From assembly GCF_001866645.1 (NCBI RefSeq), contig NZ_MLYP01000002.1, forward strand, positions 111,665-175,664: a stretch of DNA of 64,000 nucleotides. The letters run 5' to 3'. A model generated the notes under the pieces. It ran no database searches. It was not told the origin of the DNA and was given only the letters and a program-made list of their open reading frames with translations. Shown here piece by piece: positions 48,620-55,988 of this stretch (the first letter of the stretch is position 1; every line of letters begins with the position of its first letter). The DNA comes from Streptomyces colonosanans. Its GTDB lineage: Bacteria; Actinomycetota; Actinomycetes; Streptomycetales; Streptomycetaceae. The translations under genes and the position numbers were made by a program.

Positions 48620-49267
48620 ATGCGGCAGACGTTCGCCAGGTTGAGAGATGTGGCCTGGGTGTTGGCACCATTCGGGTTGGCCCTCCTGGTAGGGGTCATC
48701 GTGTACACCCTCGCGAACTACAAGATGGTCACAGAAACGGGCGACTCGATGAGGCCCACTTTCCGCCCGGGTGATCGACTGTTGATCGAGCAGATCGACG
48801 CGACCGAGATACGTCGAGGTGATGTCGTACTCATCGATCCGCCCGAGCGCTATATGGCGGAACCGGTGTTGCGGCGGATCATCGGGATAGGTGGCGATCA
48901 CGTGGTGGGGGCCGGGAATCGGGTCACGGTGAACGGAAAGCCACTCGACGAGCCGTATGTGAAGGATGTCTACGAGGACCTGGGGGTCGACCCGTACGAC
49001 GTGAAGGTCCCGGAGGGGCGGTTGTTCGTGCTCGGCGACCACCGTGCGAACTCCAATGACTCGCGTTACCACCTCAGTGAACAGTCGGGCAGCTTCGCGG
49101 CCTCCGGAGTGCAGGGGCGAGTCATGGAGAACTCCGCCGCGCCAACAGTGCTGGTGACAACCGGAGGCCTCGGGATTGCGCTGACTCTGCTCGGCATCGG
49201 GGGGTACACAGCCAGACGACGCGCCCAGAGATCGCTTCCGCCCGCCGCACCATGGCTCTTGGCCTGA
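48620..49267 (+). CDS. Signal peptidase I (S26) family protein with atypical dyad
   Basis: About 215 aa from the ATG at 48620 (GGGGAGGG 6 bp upstream; an ATG at 48614 is too close). N-terminal anchor LAPFGLALLVGVIVYTLANY; the Ser is in TGDSMRPTFRPGDRL; the box that normally carries the catalytic Lys (KRVIGxPGD) reads LRRIIGIGGDHV, so Arg stands in the Lys place. The conserved GDHRANSNDSR is present. A second membrane segment (VLVTTGGLGIALTLLGIG) and basic tail follow, as in several Streptomyces Sip proteins. If Lys is truly absent, activity is uncertain. Confidence 0.85.
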   Translation: MRQTFARLRDVAWVLAPFGLALLVGVIVYTLANYKMVTETGDSMRPTFRPGDRLLIEQIDATEIRRGDVVLIDPPERYMAEPVLRRIIGIGGDHVVGAGNRVTVNGKPLDEPYVKDVYEDLGVDPYDVKVPEGRLFVLGDHRANSNDSRYHLSEQSGSFAASGVQGRVMENSAAPTVLVTTGGLGIALTLLGIGGYTARRRAQRSLPPAAPWLLA

Positions 49268-49421
49268 GTGCCAACGCCACCAATCAGTGCGTGCCCGGGC
49301 CGGTCTTCAGCGCCGGCAGGCACATCAACAACTTGCAATTCGCCTGTGCCCCATCCGTGCCCGATGCGGCAGGAACCTACGGGGACACCGGACAGCCATG
49401 GTGGTCGGACACGACGACGGC

Positions 49422-49446
49422 CCCTGACCAACCACCCGGGTCAGGG
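49422..49446. terminator. Hairpin between signal peptidase and methyltransferase
   Basis: CCCTGACC/GGTCAGGG with a 9-nt loop. Confidence 0.45.
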
Positions 49447-49506
49447 CGGGAGTGAAGATCGTGAATCTCTCGGCTCACCTCGGCGCCAGAAGCTACTGTC
49501 GCGGCC

Positions 49507-50160
49507 ATGGTCGAACACGATGCCCTCAGCGCCACCCGCGAGGCCTACGACGCTGCTGCCCCCCTGTACGCGCAGCTGTTCCGCGACGATCTGCGTGACA
49601 GGCCGCTGGAGCGTGCGATCTTGGCCGGCTTCGCCGAGGTCGTCAATGCGAGTGGCAACGGTCAGGTGGCGGATCTGGGATGTGGACCTGGTCATATCAC
49701 CGCTTATCTGAACGAGTTGGGGCTGGAGGCGTTTGGCGTTGACGCCTCTCCTGCGATGATCGAGTTGGCTCGGCATGACTATCCGGGCCTGCGGTTCGAC
49801 GTGGGCTCGATGGCCGCGGTGAACATCGCCGACGGTGTGCTGGGTGGCGCACTCTCACGCTGGTCCATCATCCACTCTCCACCGCAAGAACTCCCTGCCA
49901 TTTTGGGCGAGTTGCACCGTGTGCTCGCACCTGGCGGCCACCTTCTGGTGGGCTTTTGGGCCAGCGATGACCCGTCTCGTCCGACGCAGGTCTTCGATCA
50001 CACGGTTGCGCCGGCCTATCGGTGGTCGCCGGATCACCTCGCCGCGATGCTGCGCGAGTCCGGGTTGGCCGAGGTAGCCCGGATGGTTCACGAGCCACAG
50101 CTCACCGACCGACGGCAGTTCCAGTCGGTTCACCTGCTCGCCCGCAAAGTCGAGGCTTGA
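49507..50160 (+). CDS. Class I SAM-dependent methyltransferase
   Basis: 217 aa. Motif I is VADLGCGPGHIT, motif II is FGVDASPAMIELAR, and the post-I region has DGVLGGALSRWSIIHSPPQE and VLAPGGHLLVGFW. This is a Methyltransf_11/25-like small-molecule enzyme. The methyl acceptor is not predictable. The gene stands alone between stretches without genes. Confidence 0.9.
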   Translation: MVEHDALSATREAYDAAAPLYAQLFRDDLRDRPLERAILAGFAEVVNASGNGQVADLGCGPGHITAYLNELGLEAFGVDASPAMIELARHDYPGLRFDVGSMAAVNIADGVLGGALSRWSIIHSPPQELPAILGELHRVLAPGGHLLVGFWASDDPSRPTQVFDHTVAPAYRWSPDHLAAMLRESGLAEVARMVHEPQLTDRRQFQSVHLLARKVEA

Positions 50161-50612
50161 TCTCAGGGCCGATCGCGCTCCGCCCCAGGTCGGAGAGTTG
50201 CCAGGACAGCCGCCATCCGCATACGGCGTCTTCCGAACCAGTGCTCCAAGCCCCAGGCCGGGGTGCTTGACCGGGTTCATTGAAACTCCAGCCCAGGGCT
50301 CTCACCGGCAATAACCCAGCTCACCAAGACCGGGGACAAGACCCGGGGCAAGAAGAAGCAGGGAGCCCCCGCCCCGGTCTCACGAGAACTCCGAGTCTGC
50401 GGATTGCCGTGGCCTCGGGGCTCTCGCCGTGCTTCGGCCTGGTACACCACCTCCGTGGACACGGCCCTGTCGGCATCCAGCCAGGCGACGCGCCCCCGCC
50501 GGCGTCATCGCTCGGAGGGCCCGATCCGGCTCCCGACGGGTCGCGTATGGTCGGCCGGACGGACCTCGGTCCGGGCCGACCCGACAACGTCACCGATATC
50601 TGGGGTGTGAAG
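50161..50612. other. Gene-free stretch upstream of the SDR gene
   Basis: No supported gene. Frames through it look like shadows and low-complexity coding. The SDR promoter should lie near the right end. Confidence 0.4.
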
Positions 50613-51392
50613 ATGACCTCGCAGTCCTACCTCACCGAACTCTTCTCGCTGGAGGGCCGGGTCGCACTCGTCACCGGGGGGAGTTCGGGGATCGGCCGGG
50701 CCATCGCCAAAGCCCTCGCGCATGCCGGGGCCAAGGTCGTGGTCATCGCGCGCAAGGAGGCGGAACTGATCGCCACGGTCGACGAGTTGGTGGCCGATGG
50801 TTGCCGAGCGGCCTGGGTGAGCGCCGACCTGAGTACGCGCGACGGTGTGCGAGCGGCGGCCGAGGAGGCGGCGGCGGTGTTCGGCGAGCCGGACATCCTC
50901 GTCAACTCCGCCGGGGTCAACCTGCGCCCGCCGATGGGCGATCTGACGGACGAGGTGTGGGACGCCACCATGGCGGTGAACCTCGAGGCGCCCTTCCTCC
51001 TCGGGCAGCGCTTCGGCCCGGGCATGGCCGAGCGGGGCTTCGGGCGGATCGTCCACATCACCTCCCAGCAGGCGCACCGGGCCTTCGTCCAGAGCGGCGC
51101 GTACGGCGTGTCCAAGGGCGGCCTCGAGTCGCTGGCCCGCTCACAGGCGGAGGCGTGGTCCCCGTACGGCGTCACCTGCAACACCCTCGTCCCGGGCTTC
51201 GTGATGACCCCGCTGAACCGGCGGCTGTCCTCCGATCCGGCCACGGTGGCCGAGCTCGCCGCCCGCACGCTGGTCGGGCGCAACGGCCTGGCGGAGGACT
51301 TCGCGGGCGCGGCGGTGTTCCTGGCGAGCCGCGCGTCCGCGTATGTCACCGGCCAGTCGATCTTCGTGGACGGCGGTCTCTCGGTCCACTGA
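50613..51392 (+). CDS. Short-chain dehydrogenase/reductase
   Basis: 259 aa from the ATG at 50613, with GGGG 7 bp upstream. Cofactor motif TGGSSGIGRAIA, NSAG in place of NNAG, catalytic Ser in HITSQQ and YGVSK, C-terminal TGQSIFVDGG. The loop after strand 2 is IARKEAEL, with Arg/Lys that favours NADP(H). It resembles 3-oxoacyl-ACP reductase or gluconate 5-dehydrogenase types, but the exact substrate cannot be said. Monocistronic. Confidence 0.93.
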   Translation: MTSQSYLTELFSLEGRVALVTGGSSGIGRAIAKALAHAGAKVVVIARKEAELIATVDELVADGCRAAWVSADLSTRDGVRAAAEEAAAVFGEPDILVNSAGVNLRPPMGDLTDEVWDATMAVNLEAPFLLGQRFGPGMAERGFGRIVHITSQQAHRAFVQSGAYGVSKGGLESLARSQAEAWSPYGVTCNTLVPGFVMTPLNRRLSSDPATVAELAARTLVGRNGLAEDFAGAAVFLASRASAYVTGQSIFVDGGLSVH

Positions 51393-51557
51393 CGCGTCCT
51401 CCCACCGGGGTGCGTACGGCCCCGGCGATCCAAGGCCCGCGCCACACTCGTCCACTTTGCCTTTTCTTTACAACCTGTTCGGTCGCTGCCTCGTCTCTCC
51501 GCTCGATCCGTCCCTCAGCCCGCCGTACCGGGCGGACCGACGAAAGAGAGCGATTCC

Positions 51558-51971
51558 ATGCGCCGCACCGTCCTCAGTTCCCTGGCACTCGCGTGCACCG
51601 CCGTACTGGCGGGCACCGTGCCCGCGTTCGCCGACGCGAGCCCGACCGCCGAACCCGTCCCGGCCACCTCCTCCCCGGCTCACACCGCCACTCCCAGTGC
51701 GGCGCCGACCGCCGAGGCCTCGGCTCCCAGTGCCGTGCCGCCCCGGCCGACGCCTTCCGTCAGCTCGGTTCCGAGCGCCGAGCCGAGCCGGCCGCCGGCC
51801 GGGGGCCAGGTTTCCGTCGTCCCGAAGGGCGCGCCCGACACCGGAGTGACGGCGGCGTCCTCGGGATCCGGGAACCAGGGCGCACTGATCGGCGGCGGCG
51901 CTGCCGCGGTGCTCGCCGCGGGCGGCGCGACGGTCTTCGTCGTACGCCGTCGGCGGGCGACCGGGGCATGA
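51558..51971 (+). CDS. Wall-anchored Pro/Ser/Ala-rich protein, probable sortase substrate
   Basis: 137 aa. A Sec signal (SSLALACTAVLAGTVPAFA) is followed by a low-complexity Pro/Ser/Ala/Thr region of about 75 residues. The C-terminus has APDTG, then a hydrophobic helix (LIGGGAAAVLAAGGATVFVV) and the basic tail RRRRATGA. This is the sorting-signal layout with APDTG in place of LPxTG. The stop overlaps the start of a class F sortase (ATGA). It is probably anchored to peptidoglycan by that enzyme. Confidence 0.8.
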   Translation: MRRTVLSSLALACTAVLAGTVPAFADASPTAEPVPATSSPAHTATPSAAPTAEASAPSAVPPRPTPSVSSVPSAEPSRPPAGGQVSVVPKGAPDTGVTAASSGSGNQGALIGGGAAAVLAAGGATVFVVRRRRATGA

Positions 51972-52579
51972 CCCCGCTCTCCAGGCGCACCTTCGCGACC
52001 GCGGCCCTGGCCGCGGTGCTGGTGGGTTGCGGCGGCCCTCAGGCCCACCAGTCCGCGGCCGCGGGCTCCGGCAGTACGCCACCGCCCTCGTCGACCTCCG
52101 CGAACGCGGCGCATGCCCTGAGGCGTTCGACGCCGGTCAGGCTACGGATCCCGGCCATCGGCGTCGACACCCCGGTCATACGGCTGGGACTGGCGCCGGA
52201 CGGCAGTGTGCAGGTGCCCCCGATCACGGCACACGACCGGGCGGGCTGGTACGGGCACTCGCCGACCCCGGGTCAGGTCGGTCCGTCGGTCATCCTCGGC
52301 CATGTCACGGTCGGCTCCTACGGGGACGGGGTCTTCCGTCACCTCGCGCAGCTGCACCAAGGTGACCGGATCACGGCGCGCCTGGAGAACGGCACAAAGG
52401 CCGCCTTCACCGTCAGCGCCGTACGGACGGTCGCCAAGGCGGACTTCCCGGCGGACGACGTCTACGGGGACGTGGACCGTCCGGAGCTGCGGCTCATCAC
52501 CTGCGCCGGCCCCCGTACCGGCGACGGCTACCGCGACAACGTGATCGTCTTTGCCACGCTCAGCTCCACCAGCCCTTGA
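51968..52579 (+). CDS. Class F sortase (lipoprotein-type)
   Basis: 203 aa. The N-terminus FATAALAAVLVGCGG suggests a lipobox around Cys21. The sortase domain has VRLRIPAIGVDTPVIRLGLA, the catalytic His in SVILGHVTVG, Cys in LRLITCAGPR and the Arg in YRDNVIVFA. Class F sortases are typical of actinobacteria and join surface proteins to the wall. It is translationally coupled to the APDTG protein, its likely substrate. Confidence 0.92.
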   Translation: MTPLSRRTFATAALAAVLVGCGGPQAHQSAAAGSGSTPPPSSTSANAAHALRRSTPVRLRIPAIGVDTPVIRLGLAPDGSVQVPPITAHDRAGWYGHSPTPGQVGPSVILGHVTVGSYGDGVFRHLAQLHQGDRITARLENGTKAAFTVSAVRTVAKADFPADDVYGDVDRPELRLITCAGPRTGDGYRDNVIVFATLSSTSP

Positions 52580-52666
52580 CATGACGTCACCGATCCCGGG
52601 CAGGCGGAACGTACGCCGTCGGCCCGGGGTCCTTCCCCACGAGTGCCCTCACGACCATGGAGAGCG

Positions 52667-53158
52667 TTGAAACGGTCCCGCGACAAGGCAGCGTCCGAGT
52701 TGTTCGCCGCCCTCTACCCGCGCCTGGCCGGCTGGTGCCGCCGTCTCGTCGACGACGACGAGACGGCCCACGAGGTCGCCTCGGAGGCCTTCACCCGGCT
52801 CTGGGCCCGCTGGACGTCCGTGGAGGAACCCCGCGGCTTCCTCTACGTCACCGCGGCCAACCTCGTCCGGGACCACTGGCGCAAGCTGGAGCGCGAGCGC
52901 AATGCCCTGCGCCGCGTCACCTCGGAAGCCGCCGTCCGCCCCCACACCGAACAGGCCGACCCGTCGGTACGCATGCTCGTGCAGTCGCTGCCGGAACGAC
53001 TGCGTGTCCCGATCCTGCTTCACTACTACGCTGACATGCCGATCCGGGAGGTGTCCGCGCTGACCGGGCGCAAGGAAGGAACCGTCAAGGCCGACCTCCA
53101 CGCGGCCCGAGAACTGCTCCGCGTCCACCTGAGGAGAAGCCTTGAGCACACGCTTTGA
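52667..53158 (+). CDS. ECF-type RNA polymerase sigma factor
   Basis: 163 aa if the TTG at 52667 is used (GGAG just upstream); a GTG at 52643 is possible. Region 2: ASELFAALYPRLAGWCRRLV and AHEVASEAFTRLWARW. Region 4: SLPERLRVPILLHYYADMPI and REVSALTGRKEGTVKADLHA. It overlaps the next gene by 17 bp. That gene encodes a membrane protein, a likely regulator, as in other Streptomyces ECF operons. Confidence 0.87.
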   Translation: MKRSRDKAASELFAALYPRLAGWCRRLVDDDETAHEVASEAFTRLWARWTSVEEPRGFLYVTAANLVRDHWRKLERERNALRRVTSEAAVRPHTEQADPSVRMLVQSLPERLRVPILLHYYADMPIREVSALTGRKEGTVKADLHAARELLRVHLRRSLEHTL

Positions 53159-53618
53159 CGACGACCCGGAGTTCGCAGCCGACGACCCGCTCGTGGTGCT
53201 CCTGCAGCCCTCCACCGACTACCTCGGCCCGCCCCCCGGCCGCTATGAGGCGATCCGCCGCACCGCGGCCCGCCGCCGGCTGCTGCGCGCCTCGGTCGGG
53301 GTGGGCGTGTCCTGCGCCGTTGCCGTTCTCATCGCGCTGCCGCTGCGTCTGGCGGCACCCGGGACGCCCGCGTCCCCGGCGGTCCCCGCCGCACCGCCGC
53401 CCACGAGCCGTACTGCGGAGCCCACCAGCCCATCGGCGTCACCCGCGCCCGTCACCTCCCATCCCCCCACGAAGCCCCGGCCCCACGAGTCCGGCACCCC
53501 GGACGGCCCGCCCGAACCCACCCGCGAACCGTCCGGAACACCGAGCCCGGCGCGGAGCGCGCCGTCGGTGCAGGAGAGCAAGGCCGTTCCCAGCCCATCG
53601 GTCCCCACCCTGCCGTAA
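53142..53618 (+). CDS. Membrane protein with Pro-rich exterior, ECF partner
   Basis: 158 aa, TTG start. A short cytoplasmic N-terminal region (PPPGRYEAIRRTAARRR) precedes one membrane segment (ASVGVGVSCAVAVLIALPL). The remaining ~85 residues are Pro/Ser/Thr-rich and outside the membrane. No zinc motif is seen. Overlap with the sigma gene suggests a role in holding or sensing for that sigma factor. Confidence 0.72.
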   Translation: MSTRFDDDPEFAADDPLVVLLQPSTDYLGPPPGRYEAIRRTAARRRLLRASVGVGVSCAVAVLIALPLRLAAPGTPASPAVPAAPPPTSRTAEPTSPSASPAPVTSHPPTKPRPHESGTPDGPPEPTREPSGTPSPARSAPSVQESKAVPSPSVPTLP

Positions 53619-53653
53619 CCCGCGCAGAGTGGCGCCTCCTCGCGCGCGACGGC

Positions 53654-54880
53654 TCAACGTTCTCCCGCCAGCGGGCGTTCGCCCGGTGCGGCGCCCCGCA
53701 CCGGGACTTCCTCGGCCCCGCGCTGCCGGTACCGGGCCGGCACGGACAGTGTGAGCGTCACCGCGAGCGAGGCCGCCGCCATCACCGTCATCGCCGCTCC
53801 CGGATCGGCGAGTTGGGCGATCCCGCCCGCCAGCGCCGCGCTCACGCCCTGCATCGTGAGCATGCCCGCGGAGTGCAGGCCGAGGGCGTGGCCGCTGAGT
53901 TCCTCCGGGGTCAGCCGCATCAACTGCTCTTGCTGGATCAGGCTCGAGCCGAAGCCCACCGAGGCCAGTGCCACGCAGGCCGCCGCCGCGGGCACGGCGG
54001 GTTGCAGGGCGAACAGCAGGTACGGGGCCGCCAGGAGCAGCAGGAACGGAATGCCCAGGCGGCGGCGCAGGGCGGGCGGCAGCAGGCGGCCCGTGGTGAC
54101 GTCCCCGACGAACATGCCGAACGCCGCGCTGGCGAACAGCGCACCGGCGCGGTCGGGGGCGTAGGAGACGTACAGCGACTCGCAGCCGACGACCAGGCCG
54201 TTGGGGATCCAGAGCAGAAGGTACGTCGTCCGGCGCTGCGGGGACGACCACAGCAGCGCGTTGGTGCGCCAGGTCTGTGCGATCGACGGGCGGCCGGAGG
54301 TACGGGGAGCGCGGCGGGTCAGGCCGAAACGGAGGCCGATCGCCGCCGCGAGGTACAGGGCCGCCGCCACGACGAGGGTGGTGCGCGGTGACAGCAGCGC
54401 CACCAGCACGCCACCCGTCCCGTACCCGGCGATCTGCATGATCCCGCTCATCATGTTGAAGACCGAACGGCCCAGCAGATAGCCGTCCTTGGACAGGATC
54501 TCGTTCAGCAGACCCCAGCGGACCCCGCCGCCGAGCGACTGGATCAGGCCGAGGAGGAGGAGCAGCGCGAAGAGCCACGCGATCGGCAGGCCCGGCGCCG
54601 CCATCAGCGCCGTACCGGCCGCGAACGCGCACGCGATGCCCGTCATCGTCGCGCGCGGCGGCAGCCTGTCCGCCGCCGACAGCAGCGTCGTCGCACCCAC
54701 GACCTGCGCCAGTTGCAGACCGAACATGCTGATGGCCGACAGCAGGGGCGAGTCGGTGGCCCGGTACACCAGCGTGCCGAGCGCCAGGCCGCCGAGCGTC
54801 ATCGCGGCCGTCTGCAGGGAGGTGGACAGGAAGAACGGCGTGAACTCCCGGGTGCGGAACAGGTCGGAGTAGCTGCGCAT
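53654..54880 (-). CDS. MFS transporter
   Basis: 408 aa, about 12 helices. It begins with YSDLFRTREFTPFFLSTSLQ and has QVVGATTLLSAADRLPPRAT in the motif-A position. The pattern is typical of Streptomyces efflux permeases paired with ArsR-like regulators. It is divergent from such a regulator, with 74 bp between starts and a perfect palindrome in the spacer. Substrate unknown. Confidence 0.9.
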   Translation of the reverse strand: MRSYSDLFRTREFTPFFLSTSLQTAAMTLGGLALGTLVYRATDSPLLSAISMFGLQLAQVVGATTLLSAADRLPPRATMTGIACAFAAGTALMAAPGLPIAWLFALLLLLGLIQSLGGGVRWGLLNEILSKDGYLLGRSVFNMMSGIMQIAGYGTGGVLVALLSPRTTLVVAAALYLAAAIGLRFGLTRRAPRTSGRPSIAQTWRTNALLWSSPQRRTTYLLLWIPNGLVVGCESLYVSYAPDRAGALFASAAFGMFVGDVTTGRLLPPALRRRLGIPFLLLLAAPYLLFALQPAVPAAAACVALASVGFGSSLIQQEQLMRLTPEELSGHALGLHSAGMLTMQGVSAALAGGIAQLADPGAAMTVMAAASLAVTLTLSVPARYRQRGAEEVPVRGAAPGERPLAGER

Positions 54881-54917
54881 GCGGGGAGTCTGGGCAGACG
54901 GCGAGCGCGATCGTTAG

Positions 54918-54939
54918 TGTTTCGCGTACACGCGAAACA
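54918..54939. promoter_or_regulatory. Perfect palindromic operator in the MFS/ArsR spacer
   Basis: A 22-bp perfect inverted repeat centred on TTTCGCGT/ACGCGAAA, extended by TG/CA at the ends. It lies 15 bp before the ArsR-type start and 38 bp from the MFS start, so one bound dimer could control both. Confidence 0.75.
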
Positions 54940-54954
54940 TGGAGGGGCGGCGCC

Positions 54955-55920
54955 ATGGGGCTCTGGTACGTCAACGCCGACACCCTCGCCGGGAGCCGGT
55001 TCCTGCTCTCGCCGCTCGCCGAGGTGTTCGCGAGCCTGAAGCTGCTGCACAGGGGAACCGCCTCCCACCCCGGGGAGCGCGCCTGGCTGGACGCCCATCT
55101 GCCCGCCTACCGCGGGCGGCTGGCCGGTGATCCCGTGACCGCGCTGCTGGTGCGATGCGGGCTCGGGCCGGCGTGGATCGCGGACTTCCTCACCCCCACT
55201 CCGAGGGACGGGGAGAGCTTCGAGGAGGGTGTGGCCCGGGTCCGGGCGGCCTCCCCCGCCAAGGCCCGCGGCAACGTCGCCGTCGCCCTGCGCGGGCCGC
55301 TTCCCGCCCTACTGGACCGCGACGACCTGCCCGAGCGTGCCGCCGATCTGTTCACCTGGGTTTGGGCCGAGACCGTACAGCCGTACTGGGACCGGCGGCG
55401 GCGCATCCTGGAGGCCGATGTGATCGCGCGAACCACCCAGTTGAGCCAGGGCGGCTGGGCTGCCGCGATGGACGCGCTGCGACCTGGCCGTACGCGCTGG
55501 CTCGGCGGCAACCGGCTCCAGGTCAACCTCCACGAGTACCCGCCGCGCGAGATCTCCGGTGCGGAGCTGTTCTTCGTCCCCGTCACCCCGCAGACCGGCT
55601 GGGTGTCCTGGGAGGAGCCAGACCGGTACGCCCTCGTGTACCCCTGTGCGGGCGTGCTGGCACAGGGTTCGCGCAGGGCGGTACCGGAGAGCCTCGGCGC
55701 GCTGCTCGGTCCCGCCCGGGCCGGGGTCCTCGTCCTCCTCGACTCCCCCATGAGCACGAGCCAGTTGATCGCGGTGACCGGGCAGGGGCTCGGCTCGGTC
55801 GGGCGTCACCTCAGGGTGCTGCGGGAGGCGCGGCTGGTGGAGCGGCGGCGGGTGGGGCGCTCGGTGCTGTACTCCCGCACGGCCGCGGGCGAGGTGCTCG
55901 TCACCGCGCAGCGGGGCTGA
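54955..55920 (+). CDS. ArsR-type winged-helix regulator with DUF5937-like N-terminus
   Basis: 321 aa, ATG with GGAGGGG upstream. The first ~240 residues (FLLSPLAEVFASLKLLHRGT and others) resemble the DUF5937 sensor part. The C-terminal ~75 residues form a winged helix: LDSPMSTSQLIAVTGQGLGS, VGRHLRVLREARLVERRRVG and RSVLYSRTAAGE. It is the natural regulator of the divergent MFS gene, through the palindrome between them. Confidence 0.88.
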   Translation: MGLWYVNADTLAGSRFLLSPLAEVFASLKLLHRGTASHPGERAWLDAHLPAYRGRLAGDPVTALLVRCGLGPAWIADFLTPTPRDGESFEEGVARVRAASPAKARGNVAVALRGPLPALLDRDDLPERAADLFTWVWAETVQPYWDRRRRILEADVIARTTQLSQGGWAAAMDALRPGRTRWLGGNRLQVNLHEYPPREISGAELFFVPVTPQTGWVSWEEPDRYALVYPCAGVLAQGSRRAVPESLGALLGPARAGVLVLLDSPMSTSQLIAVTGQGLGSVGRHLRVLREARLVERRRVGRSVLYSRTAAGEVLVTAQRG

Positions 55921-55988
55921 CGGGCCCGCCACGCGGCGCTGTCGGCGTCCCGCTTCACAAGGGGCCGCGACGAGGGGAGCGTCCCTCG

